Shown here: in pieces, positions 26,008 to 36,062 of the stretch
Layout of the letters: each line of letters starts with the position of its first letter
How positions within the stretch are numbered: position 1 is the first letter of the stretch
Source: Carboxylicivirga sp.
GTDB taxonomy: Bacteria > Bacteroidota > Bacteroidia > Bacteroidales > Marinilabiliaceae
Direction: 5' to 3'
Length of the DNA stretch: 64,000 nucleotides
Assembly: GCA_025210475.1 (NCBI GenBank)
Contig: JAOARW010000035.1
Span: 62,001-126,000 of the forward strand
Notes under the pieces: model-generated
What the model saw: only the letters and a program-made list of their open reading frames with translations
The model's database searches: none
What the model was told of the DNA's origin: nothing
Program-made: the position numbers and the translations under genes

Positions 26008-29000
26008 ATGAAAAAAACGTGTAATTGGAAAGCATGGGATTGTTCCCATGGTTTCAGAAAAGTAATGCGTATTATGAAAATTTCGTTATTGCTATTGTTT
26101 GTATTGCTTATGCCCTTGTATGCAAGTACAAATGCTCAAAATCAGAAGGTAAACATCAAAAGCATTGGAGGATCTCTTAAAGAGGTGCTGAGTGAAATTG
26201 AAAATCAAACCGAGCTTACCTTTATCTACAACCATGATGTTGTTAACGAATCAGAAATGGTTTCGATTGATGTTCGAAATGCACGGGTAGAAAGTGTATT
26301 AGAGGATATTCTATCAGATCAGCATCTGGATTTTAAAATTATCGAAAACAAAGTGATGCTTTTTAAATCGGGTAAAAGGGTATTGGCCGAAAAAATGACA
26401 CAGGAAGAGTTTTTGATTAAAGGAAAGGTAGCTGATGTTAATGGCGATCCATTACCGGGTGTTAATGTGATTGAAAAGGGCACAACCAATGGTGTTATTA
26501 CTGGCGTTGATGGTTCTTATACCATAAAAGTGAATAACCCCGATGACGTTCTTATATTCTCATTTATTGGATTTACCAGTCAGGAGATTAATGTGGCTAA
26601 TCGCAAGAGCATTGATATTACTCTTGTAGAGGAAGTAACTGGCCTGGATGAGGTAGTTGTAGTCGCTTTTGGTACACAGAAAAAATCGCACTTAAGTGCG
26701 GCTGTGCAAGAAGCCAAAGGAGAGGTGGTAATGAACCGTCCGATTCAGAATGCAGCAGAAGGTTTAGCCGGACAGATTGCCGGTTTAAATGTTGACATTG
26801 CCGGAGGTGCTCCCAACCAAACGCCATCGCTCAATATTCGTGGTTTTACAGGTATTAAGAAGAAAAATTCGTGGTCGGATGATTTAGTGATTGCCAAATC
26901 TGAACCTCTGGTTTTGATTGATGGTGTTGAGCGAAGCTTAGCTGATATTAATCCGAATGACATTGAATCATTTAGTGTACTGAAAGATGGTAGTTCAACA
27001 GCCATTTATGGTTCGCGCGCAGCATACGGTGCCATCATCATCACCACCAAAAGTGGTAAAGAAGGGAAGATGAAAGTTAATTACGGAGGAAACGTTAGTG
27101 TTAACCGTCCGATAAACCTGCCATCTAAAATTTCCAGTGTCGAATTTGCTCACCAGATAAATCAATTCAGAAGAAATAATTCGGGAGGAAACGGAACAGC
27201 TTATTTCAAGCCGAATGTCATCGACTTGATGCAGGCTTGGATTGATCAGGATTGGGACTCTGAAGTTTGGGGTGATATTCCCATGGATCAGCGAATTGCC
27301 GGCGTTGATACCCGTGGTAATAACTGGGCCAGTAACAATGGTTCCTATGCCAATAACGATTGGATGGATAAGGCCTTCATGGATTATGCAATCAACCAGC
27401 AGCACAATGTTAACCTGAGTGGTGGTAATAAGAAGACATCCTACTATGTAAGTTTTAACTATAATGAGCGCAACGGAATCTTTGATGGAATCGAAGATAG
27501 TCGTGATCGTTATACTGTATTAACAAAAATTGATACGGAGCTATTTAAGTGGTTAAACTTTAACGTGTCAACCAACTATGTAAGAGCTGAAGAGATTGGT
27601 GCCAATGTTTATAATAATGGTCGCGATTATGGCAATGCCTGGTCACTATTATCCAAAGCATGGCCAAATCATGCCGATCAAACTTCAATGGGTGGAAATT
27701 ATCGTTTCAATGTTTTGCCAAACTTTAATGGAGAAGCCGGTTGGGAAACCTATGAAAAAGATGATATTACTGTTACAGGTGGATTAATAGCCACATTAAC
27801 AAAAGGATGGAAAGTAAACGCACGTTACACTTGGAGAGCTAATTCGTCGGGTAAAAACAGAGTGAATATAACACCTCTTCAAATTTTACCTGATGGAAGT
27901 GTTAAAGCAACTCAAAGAACATCGGGTGGTGACATGGTGCAAAAATGGTACGATAGAAGTAATTATCGAACATTGGATTTGTTTACATCATACGATCTGA
28001 AACTGGGCGAAAACAACTTTAAGTTCATGATTGGTATGCAACAGGAGGAAAAAGCATGGAATCGCTTATATGGTAAAGCTCAGGACTATTATTCAAGTGA
28101 GTTAACCCATATTTCAACAACATCGGGCGAAAGACATGCATCTGATGATTTATACAATTGGTCGACCCGGGGGTATTTTGGCCGGGTTAATTATAACTAT
28201 AAAGAAAAGTACTTTGTAGAAGCCAATTACCGAAAAGATGCCACATCTTTATTCAATTCCAGCAACCAATGGGCAACTTTCCCTTCTTTATCGGCAGCCT
28301 GGAACATTGCAAAAGAAAACTTCTGGCCTTTGGCAGATCAGGTTTCCTTATTTAAAATCAGGGGATCTTGGTCCAATGCCGGTGATGCCGGGGTAAATCA
28401 GTTTAATGGCAATTACTACCCATTCTATCCTTCAATGGAAACAAAGGTGTATAACAACAATAGTGGTAATGCGGTAATTCTTGATAATGAACTGGCATCC
28501 TATGTTGAAATGGCCGATTTGGTGTCTGACGAGTTAACATGGAATAAGGTTGAAACCATCGATTTCGGCTTTGATTTATGGGCTCTTCAAAATCGTTTAA
28601 GTTTTACTTACGATTGGTACCAACGTACCATCCACGATGGTTTTGGTCCTGCCGAAACTTTGCCCGAAGTATTGGGAACGGCACCTCCGCAAGCCAATAA
28701 TTCAACCACCGAAACCCGGGGTTGGGAATTTGTTATCAATTGGAAAGATAAGATGGGTAATCTGGCAGGTAAGCCTTTAAATTATGAAGTTGGGATCAAC
28801 TATAGTGATTTCATTAGTTACATTGTTGATTATGACCATACCGGAACTGGTAAAATGAATGAATACACACCAGGTATGATGATTGGGCAGAACTACCATT
28901 ACGTTTCAAAAGGTATTGCTCAAAATTCAGATGATGTATATGCTAACGTAGTTAAAGATAATAAATGGTATTATGCCGGTGATTTAATGTTGGCCGACCT

Positions 29001-29562
29001 CAATGGCGATGGTTTTGTAGGGAGTAATGGCAAATGGCAAAGCATGGGTGATGTTAAAAAGAACGGATTTAGTTACCCACGTGGAACTTACGGGATTAAC
29101 CTTGGTCTTGAGTGGAATAATTTTGATGTATCGCTGATGCTCGATGGCGTATTAAAATGGAAAAAATACACCAATAGTCATTATGTATTTGGTATGGGAG
29201 GTGATCATTTCTGGTCGCCATTTTACAGAGAACACATGGATTTAGGTTATTGGATGCCGGATAATACCGATGCATTTTTCCCACGGGCAGTGCCTGGCAA
29301 GAAAAATACCGGATGGGACAATGACCAGTATGCATTGGATTTGTCGCATCTGCGTATACGAAATTTAAAAGTCGGTTATCGATTTAACAACTTGTTGTCA
29401 AACTATTTCAAGTCTCTCTATACCTATGTTAGTATGGAGAATTTAGGCTTTATCTACAACAATGCCTATGTCAAATATGATCCTTATATGCTGGCGGCAA
29501 CAAATGGTGGTGGATATCCGCCAATGAGCAGTGTTTCATTTGGTTTAAATGTTGAATTTTAA
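26008..29562 (+). CDS. SusC/RagA-type TonB-dependent transporter with STN domain (module 1)
   Basis: The 1184-residue outer-membrane transporter has a long basic N-terminus and membrane segment as signal (about 20-43). A secretin/TonB STN signalling domain follows (about 48-120), then a carboxypeptidase-D-like regulatory domain (135-206: IKGKVADVNGDPLPGVNV). The SusC hallmark DEVVVVAFGTQKK is at about 214-226. The plug (PLVLIDGVERSLADINPNDIESFSVLKDGSSTAIYGSRAAYGAI) precedes a long barrel ending SSVSFGLNVEF. It imports oligosaccharides captured by SusD. The STN domain makes it the likely signal source for the upstream FecR/sigma pair. Confidence 0.97.
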   Translation: MKKTCNWKAWDCSHGFRKVMRIMKISLLLLFVLLMPLYASTNAQNQKVNIKSIGGSLKEVLSEIENQTELTFIYNHDVVNESEMVSIDVRNARVESVLEDILSDQHLDFKIIENKVMLFKSGKRVLAEKMTQEEFLIKGKVADVNGDPLPGVNVIEKGTTNGVITGVDGSYTIKVNNPDDVLIFSFIGFTSQEINVANRKSIDITLVEEVTGLDEVVVVAFGTQKKSHLSAAVQEAKGEVVMNRPIQNAAEGLAGQIAGLNVDIAGGAPNQTPSLNIRGFTGIKKKNSWSDDLVIAKSEPLVLIDGVERSLADINPNDIESFSVLKDGSSTAIYGSRAAYGAIIITTKSGKEGKMKVNYGGNVSVNRPINLPSKISSVEFAHQINQFRRNNSGGNGTAYFKPNVIDLMQAWIDQDWDSEVWGDIPMDQRIAGVDTRGNNWASNNGSYANNDWMDKAFMDYAINQQHNVNLSGGNKKTSYYVSFNYNERNGIFDGIEDSRDRYTVLTKIDTELFKWLNFNVSTNYVRAEEIGANVYNNGRDYGNAWSLLSKAWPNHADQTSMGGNYRFNVLPNFNGEAGWETYEKDDITVTGGLIATLTKGWKVNARYTWRANSSGKNRVNITPLQILPDGSVKATQRTSGGDMVQKWYDRSNYRTLDLFTSYDLKLGENNFKFMIGMQQEEKAWNRLYGKAQDYYSSELTHISTTSGERHASDDLYNWSTRGYFGRVNYNYKEKYFVEANYRKDATSLFNSSNQWATFPSLSAAWNIAKENFWPLADQVSLFKIRGSWSNAGDAGVNQFNGNYYPFYPSMETKVYNNNSGNAVILDNELASYVEMADLVSDELTWNKVETIDFGFDLWALQNRLSFTYDWYQRTIHDGFGPAETLPEVLGTAPPQANNSTTETRGWEFVINWKDKMGNLAGKPLNYEVGINYSDFISYIVDYDHTGTGKMNEYTPGMMIGQNYHYVSKGIAQNSDDVYANVVKDNKWYYAGDLMLADLNGDGFVGSNGKWQSMGDVKKNGFSYPRGTYGINLGLEWNNFDVSLMLDGVLKWKKYTNSHYVFGMGGDHFWSPFYREHMDLGYWMPDNTDAFFPRAVPGKKNTGWDNDQYALDLSHLRIRNLKVGYRFNNLLSNYFKSLYTYVSMENLGFIYNNAYVKYDPYMLAATNGGGYPPMSSVSFGLNVEF

Positions 29563-29574
29563 AAGTGATTAATA

Positions 29575-31431
29575 ATGATTAAGACAATATATAGAATATT
29601 CATTATAGCACTCCTGTTAAGTAATTTTGCTTGTTCAGACGATTTTTTGGAAAAATATCCGGAGGATGTTTTAACAGATGAGGTATTTTTTACCGAAGAG
29701 GTGCATTTAAAAGATTATGTGGCACAATTATACGCCAAAAGCAGGAAACGATATGATGGTAATGGCTACTGGATTAACGCTGATGTTGGTTCTGATATTT
29801 GGATTCAAGGTCAGGGATTAGCGAGTTCACTGTATACTACAACAAAAAGTTCTGTAGCAGATTTAACACAAAAAGACTGGAACAATGGTTATACTGCCGT
29901 TAGAAAATGCAATTACTTTCTGAATAATTACCATCGTGTAACAAACATAACACCTAATGTAGAGCATTATATTGGAGAAGGTTATTTTTTCCGTGCAGAG
30001 GCCTATTTTGGCTTATTAAAGAATTTTGGTGGTGTACCATTAATCACTGATGTGTTAAACGTATCATCCGAAGAATTGTATAAAGAACGATCTACACGCG
30101 AGGAAATTGCGAAGTTCATCATTCAGGATCTGGATTCGGCCATTCATTACCTGCACTTAAAAAATAAAGGCGCATGCAAGCCGGGTCGTGTCAATAAGCA
30201 GGCTGCTTTAACGATGAAAGCACGTGTCGCTTTATATGAAGGCTCCTGGGAATATTATCATGGTCGAAAAGGTACAGATTATGCCGTAGCAGGAAAAGAT
30301 GGAAAAGCATTTCTTCAGGATGTGGTGGAAGCCGTTGACGATTTAATTGAAATCGAAGGTACCAACATTTTTACCGATGGTGGTATTTATGATGAGCCAT
30401 ACAATCAGTTATCGGCACAAAATGATATGTCGAAAGTGGCGGGGGTATTTTATTACACTGTTTATAGTCAGGAGCTGCTCAATAAATCGCACAATATGTA
30501 TGAAGCAATCACAGGCGATGGATTCTGTTATACACGCCGATTTGTTGATATGTATCTAGACAAGGATGGAAAGCCACGTGAGTTGTCGGCACATCCATTA
30601 ACAACCTTAAATGAAATGAGTGAAAATCTTGAGCCACGTTTCAAACAAACGATTTACACTCCTAACCGTGGGCCAATTGTTGAAATGCCTGGTAGAAGAA
30701 GTGGAGATTTTCTATACCCTCAAATTCAAACTACTGGCTATTACGCAGGAGCAACAGGATTTAGAAATTGGAAAGGTGCCATCTTTGACGAGTCGCAGTA
30801 TCGCGATGGAGAGACAGATCATATACATATTCGTTATGCCGAAGGCCTTCTAGCTTATGCAGAAGCAAAAGCCATTTTAGGCACCATCATTCAGGGAGAT
30901 ATCGATAAAACTGTAAATCTTTTAAGAAGCAGAATTGGGGCAACGCCCATGCTTTTATCCGAAGTTAACGGCTGGGATATTGATTACTCCGAGAATAAGG
31001 GTTTTGACAATACCGCTGCCAACATCGTTAATGAAATTCGACGCGAACGATGTATTGAACTAGCTGCAGAGGGTTTTCGTGGCGATGATATAAAACGATG
31101 GGCCTTGTTGAGCGAAGCCTACAATGGCTGGAGACCAGAAGGTGCTAATGCAGCTGAGTTTTTTGATTATTTCAACGATCCGGATAACAGACCGGATGGA
31201 TATACCGAAGCTGAATGGTTATCCAATGCCCTCGAAGATGGCAATAATTGTAAAGTTCTCCCCAATGGTAACTTTAATGCATTATGTAAACTACCTTATT
31301 TTGAGGATGGTGCAGAAGGCTGTCAGGTGGTCGAAGGGAGAGATTATCTGAAGGCAGTGCCATTTAATGAAATCGAATTGTATAAACAAAAAGCAGGCGT
31401 AATATTAACGCAAAATCCAGGTTGGAATTAA
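29575..31431 (+). CDS. SusD/RagB-family glycan-binding lipoprotein (module 1)
   Basis: The 618-residue surface lipoprotein has lipobox SNFAC with Cys20, followed by DDFLEKYPEDVLTDEVFF, typical of SusD N-termini. TPR-like helices run through the middle (RAEAYFGLLKNFGGVPLIT). The C-terminal SusD domain contains EIRRERCIELAAEGFRGDDIKRW and ends LYKQKAGVILTQNPGWN, a standard SusD ending. It forms the lid of the SusC transporter 12 bases upstream and captures oligosaccharides. Confidence 0.97.
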   Translation: MIKTIYRIFIIALLLSNFACSDDFLEKYPEDVLTDEVFFTEEVHLKDYVAQLYAKSRKRYDGNGYWINADVGSDIWIQGQGLASSLYTTTKSSVADLTQKDWNNGYTAVRKCNYFLNNYHRVTNITPNVEHYIGEGYFFRAEAYFGLLKNFGGVPLITDVLNVSSEELYKERSTREEIAKFIIQDLDSAIHYLHLKNKGACKPGRVNKQAALTMKARVALYEGSWEYYHGRKGTDYAVAGKDGKAFLQDVVEAVDDLIEIEGTNIFTDGGIYDEPYNQLSAQNDMSKVAGVFYYTVYSQELLNKSHNMYEAITGDGFCYTRRFVDMYLDKDGKPRELSAHPLTTLNEMSENLEPRFKQTIYTPNRGPIVEMPGRRSGDFLYPQIQTTGYYAGATGFRNWKGAIFDESQYRDGETDHIHIRYAEGLLAYAEAKAILGTIIQGDIDKTVNLLRSRIGATPMLLSEVNGWDIDYSENKGFDNTAANIVNEIRRERCIELAAEGFRGDDIKRWALLSEAYNGWRPEGANAAEFFDYFNDPDNRPDGYTEAEWLSNALEDGNNCKVLPNGNFNALCKLPYFEDGAEGCQVVEGRDYLKAVPFNEIELYKQKAGVILTQNPGWN

Positions 31432-31443
31432 AATATTTGAATC

Positions 31444-31890
31444 ATGAAGAAAGTAATTTTATATGGTTTTTTGATGGCTCTCGGATTTATCGCATGTGAG
31501 CCAAGAGTTGATATGGACATGTCGCAATGGGGCGATACGGCTTACATTGATGATGTATTACCATTTGTTTTAGAGGAAGACGAACACACTTTGGCCGAAT
31601 GGTATGTTGATTCAACAACTACCACAACCGGTATTCGGAGAGTATGGATTACACACGAAATAACCATTGACAGTTTAGCAGCCGAAGCAACCATTTCATT
31701 GGCTGGCGATATTGATTTAACAAAAGTTGGTATAGCTTTTAAGCACCAATGCCAAACCGTTGCACCAATGGGCAATTCTCCAAAGGCTGGTTATATTAAT
31801 GATTTTAGTAATGGACCGTTCAAATATCAGTTAAGATCGGCTGACGGGACGGTTCGTGATTGGACAGTCATATTTGATCCGGAAAATTAA
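31444..31890 (+). CDS. small surface lipoprotein, DUF5018-like, candidate glycan-binding protein
   Basis: The 148-residue lipoprotein has lipobox FIAC with Cys18. After it is a single beta-rich domain with ISLAGDIDLTKVGIAF and a closing strand FKYQLRSADGTVRDWTVIF. This resembles the DUF5018/Ig-like repeats found in Bacteroidota surface glycan-binding lipoproteins. It starts 12 bases after susD, in the usual place for such an accessory protein, and a terminator follows. Assignment beyond this is a guess. Confidence 0.6.
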   Translation: MKKVILYGFLMALGFIACEPRVDMDMSQWGDTAYIDDVLPFVLEEDEHTLAEWYVDSTTTTTGIRRVWITHEITIDSLAAEATISLAGDIDLTKVGIAFKHQCQTVAPMGNSPKAGYINDFSNGPFKYQLRSADGTVRDWTVIFDPEN

Positions 31891-31922
31891 AAACATAGTC
31901 TCTTAAAATTGTTTGTATGTTA

Positions 31923-31962
31923 CCGGAAGGGTTCTATTTTAAGGCCCTTCCGGTTTTTTATA
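31923..31962 (+). terminator. terminator of the module 1 operon
   Basis: A 10-bp GC-rich stem (ACCGGAAGGG 31923-31932, CCCTTCCGGT 31946-31955) is followed by TTTTT. It separates the SusCD operon from the GH116-GH117-sulfatase genes. Confidence 0.9.
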
Positions 31963-32097
31963 GTTAAAGGCGCGTTTTGTAATACGTTTGGTGTAAGAAG
32001 TTTTTAATTGAGCTGGAGTTTTTATTTTGCTTGTTGACATTTTTTTAGCGATTTCCAATTAAGAATTATACTTCCTGAACTTCAGAATGAATGCTGG

Positions 32098-32127
32098 TTC
32101 CTTTCTGCATCGTTTTGAACGAGATAG
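32098..32127 (+). promoter_or_regulatory. recurring ~30-bp upstream motif, copy 1
   Basis: In the 405-base gap before the first GH116-like gene, GG.T.C.TTCTG...CG.TTTGAAC aligns without gaps to copy 4 at 58518-58547. The core TTTGAAC is at 32114-32120. It is the most divergent of the four copies. The rest of the gap holds the terminator and the GCTAAAACG palindrome; nothing else is recognised. Confidence 0.45.
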
Positions 32128-32228
32128 TGTTCGTCGATCTTCACGATATGTGTACTTTTTGTCACGAATATTACCCATTAATAAACCCGATTGGCCACTT
32201 TCTTTGTAGCATATTTTTTTAGTACAAA

Positions 32229-32246
32229 CGCTAAAACGTTTAAGCG
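32229..32246 (+). promoter_or_regulatory. candidate operator upstream of the first GH116-like gene
   Basis: CGCTAAAACGTTTAAGCG is a near-perfect 18-base palindrome with core AAACGTTT, 50 bases before the gene. The same half-site and spacing (GCTAAAACG...AGC) recurs before the third GH116-like gene at 54783-54798. The centre resembles LacI-family operators. Confidence 0.45.
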
Positions 32247-32295
32247 AATTAAAGAACTTGATAAATAAAGAAACTGGTAATTAATTAAAGTATAA

Positions 32296-34923
32296 ATGAA
32301 AGCTATGAAGTTTATTCATTCAGTCATTCTGATGATTGTATTAACGGGCGTAATTAATGCACAAACGTTAACAAATGGGGTGAAGTACCTGCAAAGTTAC
32401 GAAGGTAGCAGCCTCGATCATGTGGCCATGCCAATTGGTGGTATTGGTACCGGAACCGTATCTATTGATAGTCGAGGGAAACTGGTAGATTGGGAAATAA
32501 TGAACCAGGGAGCCATTGGTTTTCTTCCTTTCTTTAATGAGCATTATCTGGCAACCCGTGTAGCACCGTTTTTTGCCATTCGCACAAAAACGGCGGATGG
32601 AACCATTGATGCCCGCATGCTGGAAGGCGCTATTCCCAAAACAAAGCTGGAAGGAGATTGGGGTTGTGATGAGCTTAACAGTACATTTCCCCGTTTTAAT
32701 AGCAGTAAAATGCAAACGGCTTATCCCATTGCAAAAGTTGATTTAATCGATCAATCAATGCCGGTGAATGTATCTTTCAAGGCATTTAACCCTTTAATTC
32801 CCGGAAAAACTGATGACAGTAGTATTCCGGTAGCAATTTTGGAATATGCAGTTACCAACCCTGGTAACTCGGCGCTTGAAGTAACCATTAGTGGAACGGT
32901 TCCCAATTATATTGGATTTGATGGTTTTAAAAATCGCATCAAGCAAAATAAAAATACCTATTTAAATAAAGGACAACTTAAGGGTGTCTACATGACAACC
33001 TCATCAGCCGATTCATTGGATAGTCGTTGGGGTTCGATGGCATTAACAACCATGAGTAGTGATGGCGAGGTAAGTTACCGTACCAGCTGGCATCCCGATC
33101 TGGTTTGGAACGGATCGGTTATTGAATTTTGGGACGACCTGAAAGATGATGGGAAACTGAAGCAGCACCTTGGTGCAAAAGCAAAAGAATACACCGATTA
33201 TAATATGTTGAAAGAATTTGAAGGCGAAACCAAGGATCAATCGGTGCCTGCTTCATTAGCTGTAAAAGTGAAACTAAAGCCAGGTGAAACCAAACATATT
33301 CCATTTATGTTGACCTGGTATTTTCCTAAGCGAATTAGCTGGGAAGGTCAGCCAGGGTGGCCACAAGAGCCATTGGATAATTACTATGCAAAACATTATT
33401 CGGATGCCTGGAATGTAGCCGAGAAGGTGGCTGATCGTTTTGATGAATTGAAAGGTGGAACCGAGAAATTTGTTAATACTTTCGTTAGTCAGGATGTGCC
33501 TCAGTCAATAAAAGAGGCAGCACTTTCTAATTTGGTGAACATGCGTAGCCAAACCTTATTTCGTACTGCCGATGGATTAAGTTATGGTTGGGAAGGTCAG
33601 GGAAGTGTTTACGGTACTGCACAGAATCCGAAAGGAATCCGCGGTGGCTGGGGACCTGGTACCTGTAACCACGTTTGGAATTACGAATCAACCATTCCTT
33701 TTACTTTTGGTGATATCGCCATGTCGATGCGCGAAGTAGAGTTTGCGAAGGCTACTGATTTAAAATCAGGAAAAATGGCTCACCGGGTATTCTTACCGAT
33801 TACGAGAAACCAAACAATTGGTCCTGCTGCCGATGGACAGTTAGGCTGTATTATTCGTATGTATCGTGAATGGCAGTTATCAGGAGACACAGAAAAATTG
33901 AAAGAACTATATCCATATGTAAAAAGATCATTGGAGTTTGTTTGGCAGGACAGTAAATGGGATGCTGATAAAAATGGAGTAATCGAAGGTGTGCATCACA
34001 ACACCATGGATGTAAATTACATTGGGCCTAACCCGGAGATGGGTACCTGGTACCTGTGTGCTTTGCGTGCCGGTGAAGAAATGGCCAAGGTGGTGAAAGA
34101 TAAAGCTTTCGCGAAGGAATGTCGTCAGTTATTTGAAACAGGAAGCGCCTGGATGGATGAGAACATGTTCAATGGCGAATACTACATTCAGTTACTTCCG
34201 GAACCACGTAATTTCCAGGTTGGTGAAGCGGTGTTGGTACACCAAATGGTAGGGCAGCAAATGGCCCATATTTGTGATTTGGGTTATTTACTTAAGCCTG
34301 AAAATGTGAAAAAAGCATTAAAATCGGTGATGAAGTACAACTATCGCACAAACTGGGATCAGCACCTGAGCACATTTCGTTGTTACATTACACGTGACGA
34401 AGCTGGTTTAATGAATGCTTATTATCCCGAAGGAAAAAGAGAGGCACGTCCTTTCCCGTATTTCTCAGAGCCATGGACCGGTTTAGAGTACCATACTGCG
34501 GCAGGTATGATTTTCGAAAACATGGAAACAGAAGGTGAAAAGGTAGTACGATCGACACGTGGGCGTTACGATGGTTCTAACCGTAACCCTTTTAACGAAG
34601 GCGAGTTCGGACATCGCTATGCTCGTGCCATGTCATCATGGAGTCCATTAATCGCCTATTCGCGTTATCATTATAATAAGGCAGAAAAGACAATGACCAT
34701 TCGTGCTGAAGAAGGCTCTTATTACTGGTCAAATGGTTATGCTTATGGATCAATTGAGGTAATTAAGCAAGGCGATAAATTCAAAGCCAAACTGACGGTT
34801 GATGCCGGTGATCTGGATCTTAGGAAATTAAGTTTTCTTAATAGAAATAACGAAGTTGTAAATGCTGTTTCTGTTCGTGGTCAATCTGTATTAAAGGAAG
34901 GCATGAGTTTAGAAATAAAATAA
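32296..34923 (+). CDS. GH116-like glycoside hydrolase (first of three)
   Basis: The 875-residue exported enzyme has a signal peptide ending about residue 22 (VINAQ); Met4 is an alternative start. An N-terminal beta-sandwich (GH116N) begins VAMPIGGIGTGTVSID, and an (alpha/alpha) catalytic domain follows. By analogy with human GBA2, where Glu527 and Asp677 act, Glu433 in GWEGQ is the likely nucleophile and Asp572 in HNTMD the acid/base. GH116 enzymes cleave beta-glucosides, beta-xylosides or N-acetylglucosaminides. It lies 113 bases before a GH117-like gene and a sulfatase. The substrate is unknown. Confidence 0.85.
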   Translation: MKAMKFIHSVILMIVLTGVINAQTLTNGVKYLQSYEGSSLDHVAMPIGGIGTGTVSIDSRGKLVDWEIMNQGAIGFLPFFNEHYLATRVAPFFAIRTKTADGTIDARMLEGAIPKTKLEGDWGCDELNSTFPRFNSSKMQTAYPIAKVDLIDQSMPVNVSFKAFNPLIPGKTDDSSIPVAILEYAVTNPGNSALEVTISGTVPNYIGFDGFKNRIKQNKNTYLNKGQLKGVYMTTSSADSLDSRWGSMALTTMSSDGEVSYRTSWHPDLVWNGSVIEFWDDLKDDGKLKQHLGAKAKEYTDYNMLKEFEGETKDQSVPASLAVKVKLKPGETKHIPFMLTWYFPKRISWEGQPGWPQEPLDNYYAKHYSDAWNVAEKVADRFDELKGGTEKFVNTFVSQDVPQSIKEAALSNLVNMRSQTLFRTADGLSYGWEGQGSVYGTAQNPKGIRGGWGPGTCNHVWNYESTIPFTFGDIAMSMREVEFAKATDLKSGKMAHRVFLPITRNQTIGPAADGQLGCIIRMYREWQLSGDTEKLKELYPYVKRSLEFVWQDSKWDADKNGVIEGVHHNTMDVNYIGPNPEMGTWYLCALRAGEEMAKVVKDKAFAKECRQLFETGSAWMDENMFNGEYYIQLLPEPRNFQVGEAVLVHQMVGQQMAHICDLGYLLKPENVKKALKSVMKYNYRTNWDQHLSTFRCYITRDEAGLMNAYYPEGKREARPFPYFSEPWTGLEYHTAAGMIFENMETEGEKVVRSTRGRYDGSNRNPFNEGEFGHRYARAMSSWSPLIAYSRYHYNKAEKTMTIRAEEGSYYWSNGYAYGSIEVIKQGDKFKAKLTVDAGDLDLRKLSFLNRNNEVVNAVSVRGQSVLKEGMSLEIK

Positions 34924-35037
34924 TTAGATTGTTTTTGTTAGGCTGAATTGAATCACCTGGGTAAATTTGAAGTTTCGACTCTTAAAAGTTGGCTTCAGAC
35001 GGACCTGGGTGTTTCACTTGGTTTTAACAGGATGGTT

Positions 35038-35056
35038 TGACAACTGAAAGAAAATT
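35038..35056 (+). repeat. partial copy of the ~90-bp dispersed element
   Basis: TGACAACTGAAAGAAAATT is identical to 51018-51036, and both lie exactly 26 bases before their gene's ATG. Only this 3' part of the element is present here. Direct repeats of ACCTGGGT occur upstream in the same gap. Confidence 0.65.
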
Positions 35057-35063
35057 TAAACAC

Positions 35064-36062
35064 ATGAAAGCTAAAATTTTATTACTTCTGGTATTAACCA
35101 TTATGACCACTCATCTATCAGCTCAAAAAACTGATTTGAAGAAGGATTTCTCTGGCTGGCAGTTTAAATACGATAAGGTAAAAGGTATCGGACATGAGCA
35201 GGGCTGTACACGCCGCGATCCCAGCGATGTTATAAAAGTTGGTAATACCTGCTATGTCTATTACACGAAGGTTTATGGAAGATCGCCAGGTTATTGGGGA
35301 ACCCTATGGTATGCCACTTCTGTTGATAATGGCTTTACCTGGAAAGAACAGGGTGAGGTATTGGGGCTTGGTGAAAAAGGGACTTTCGACTCTCAGGCCA
35401 CTTTTACACCCAATATTATTTTTGCCGAAGGAAAATACTGGCTCTATTATACCGGAGTTAAGCCAACACCAGGAAACAAAGAAGGAAAATTTGAAAATAA
35501 TTCAACCACTGATATTACGGCCATTGGCTTGGCTGTTTCAGATTCGCCGTATGGTCCTTTTAAACGGCTAAGTAATCAGCCGGTATTAAAAGTGAGTGCC
35601 GAGCCTGATAAGTTCGATAGTTATCGCATCGATGATGCCTCTTTGTTGTATCGTAACGGATTATATTGGTTGTATTATAAAGGACGCAGTCGGATCCACG
35701 GAAATCAGGGGCCCCGCTTTACCCGCATGGGAGTTGCTTTTTCAAAAAATCCGCAAGGCCCGTTTATTAAATTGGATCAACCATTGATGGCAGAAAACCA
35801 CGAGGTAATGATTTGGCCACACAAAACGGGAGTCGCCACGCTGGCATCTTTTAGCAGCACCATTGAATATGCGGCTGATGGCATCGATTTTTACACCGAT
35901 AAATTAGGGGTGAAAGTAGAAAAAAGACCGGACGCACCAGGTGCCTATCGTCCTGATCTGACCAATCCAACTGTTGTGGGAGAAGGTTTAAAATGGGGAA
36001 TTGGCATGGTGCATAATGGGACTGAGGCTTATTTAATTCGCTTTGAAGTAATTGAAAAATAA
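35064..36062 (+). CDS. GH117-like five-bladed beta-propeller glycoside hydrolase
   Basis: I place the start at ATG 35064 (332 residues); the frame is open to a TTG at 35037 inside a repeated leader. A signal peptide (MKAKILLLLVLTIMTTHLSAQ) precedes a propeller. RRDPSDVIKVGNTCYVYYTK, YATSVDNGFTWKEQG, GTFDSQATFTPNIIFAEGKYWLYYTG and IDDASLLYRNGLYWLYYKG strongly recall GH117, the family of alpha-1,3-anhydrogalactosidases on agar oligosaccharides. A GH43-type enzyme remains possible. Its stop overlaps the sulfatase start by one base, so the two are coupled. Confidence 0.72.
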   Translation: MKAKILLLLVLTIMTTHLSAQKTDLKKDFSGWQFKYDKVKGIGHEQGCTRRDPSDVIKVGNTCYVYYTKVYGRSPGYWGTLWYATSVDNGFTWKEQGEVLGLGEKGTFDSQATFTPNIIFAEGKYWLYYTGVKPTPGNKEGKFENNSTTDITAIGLAVSDSPYGPFKRLSNQPVLKVSAEPDKFDSYRIDDASLLYRNGLYWLYYKGRSRIHGNQGPRFTRMGVAFSKNPQGPFIKLDQPLMAENHEVMIWPHKTGVATLASFSSTIEYAADGIDFYTDKLGVKVEKRPDAPGAYRPDLTNPTVVGEGLKWGIGMVHNGTEAYLIRFEVIEK

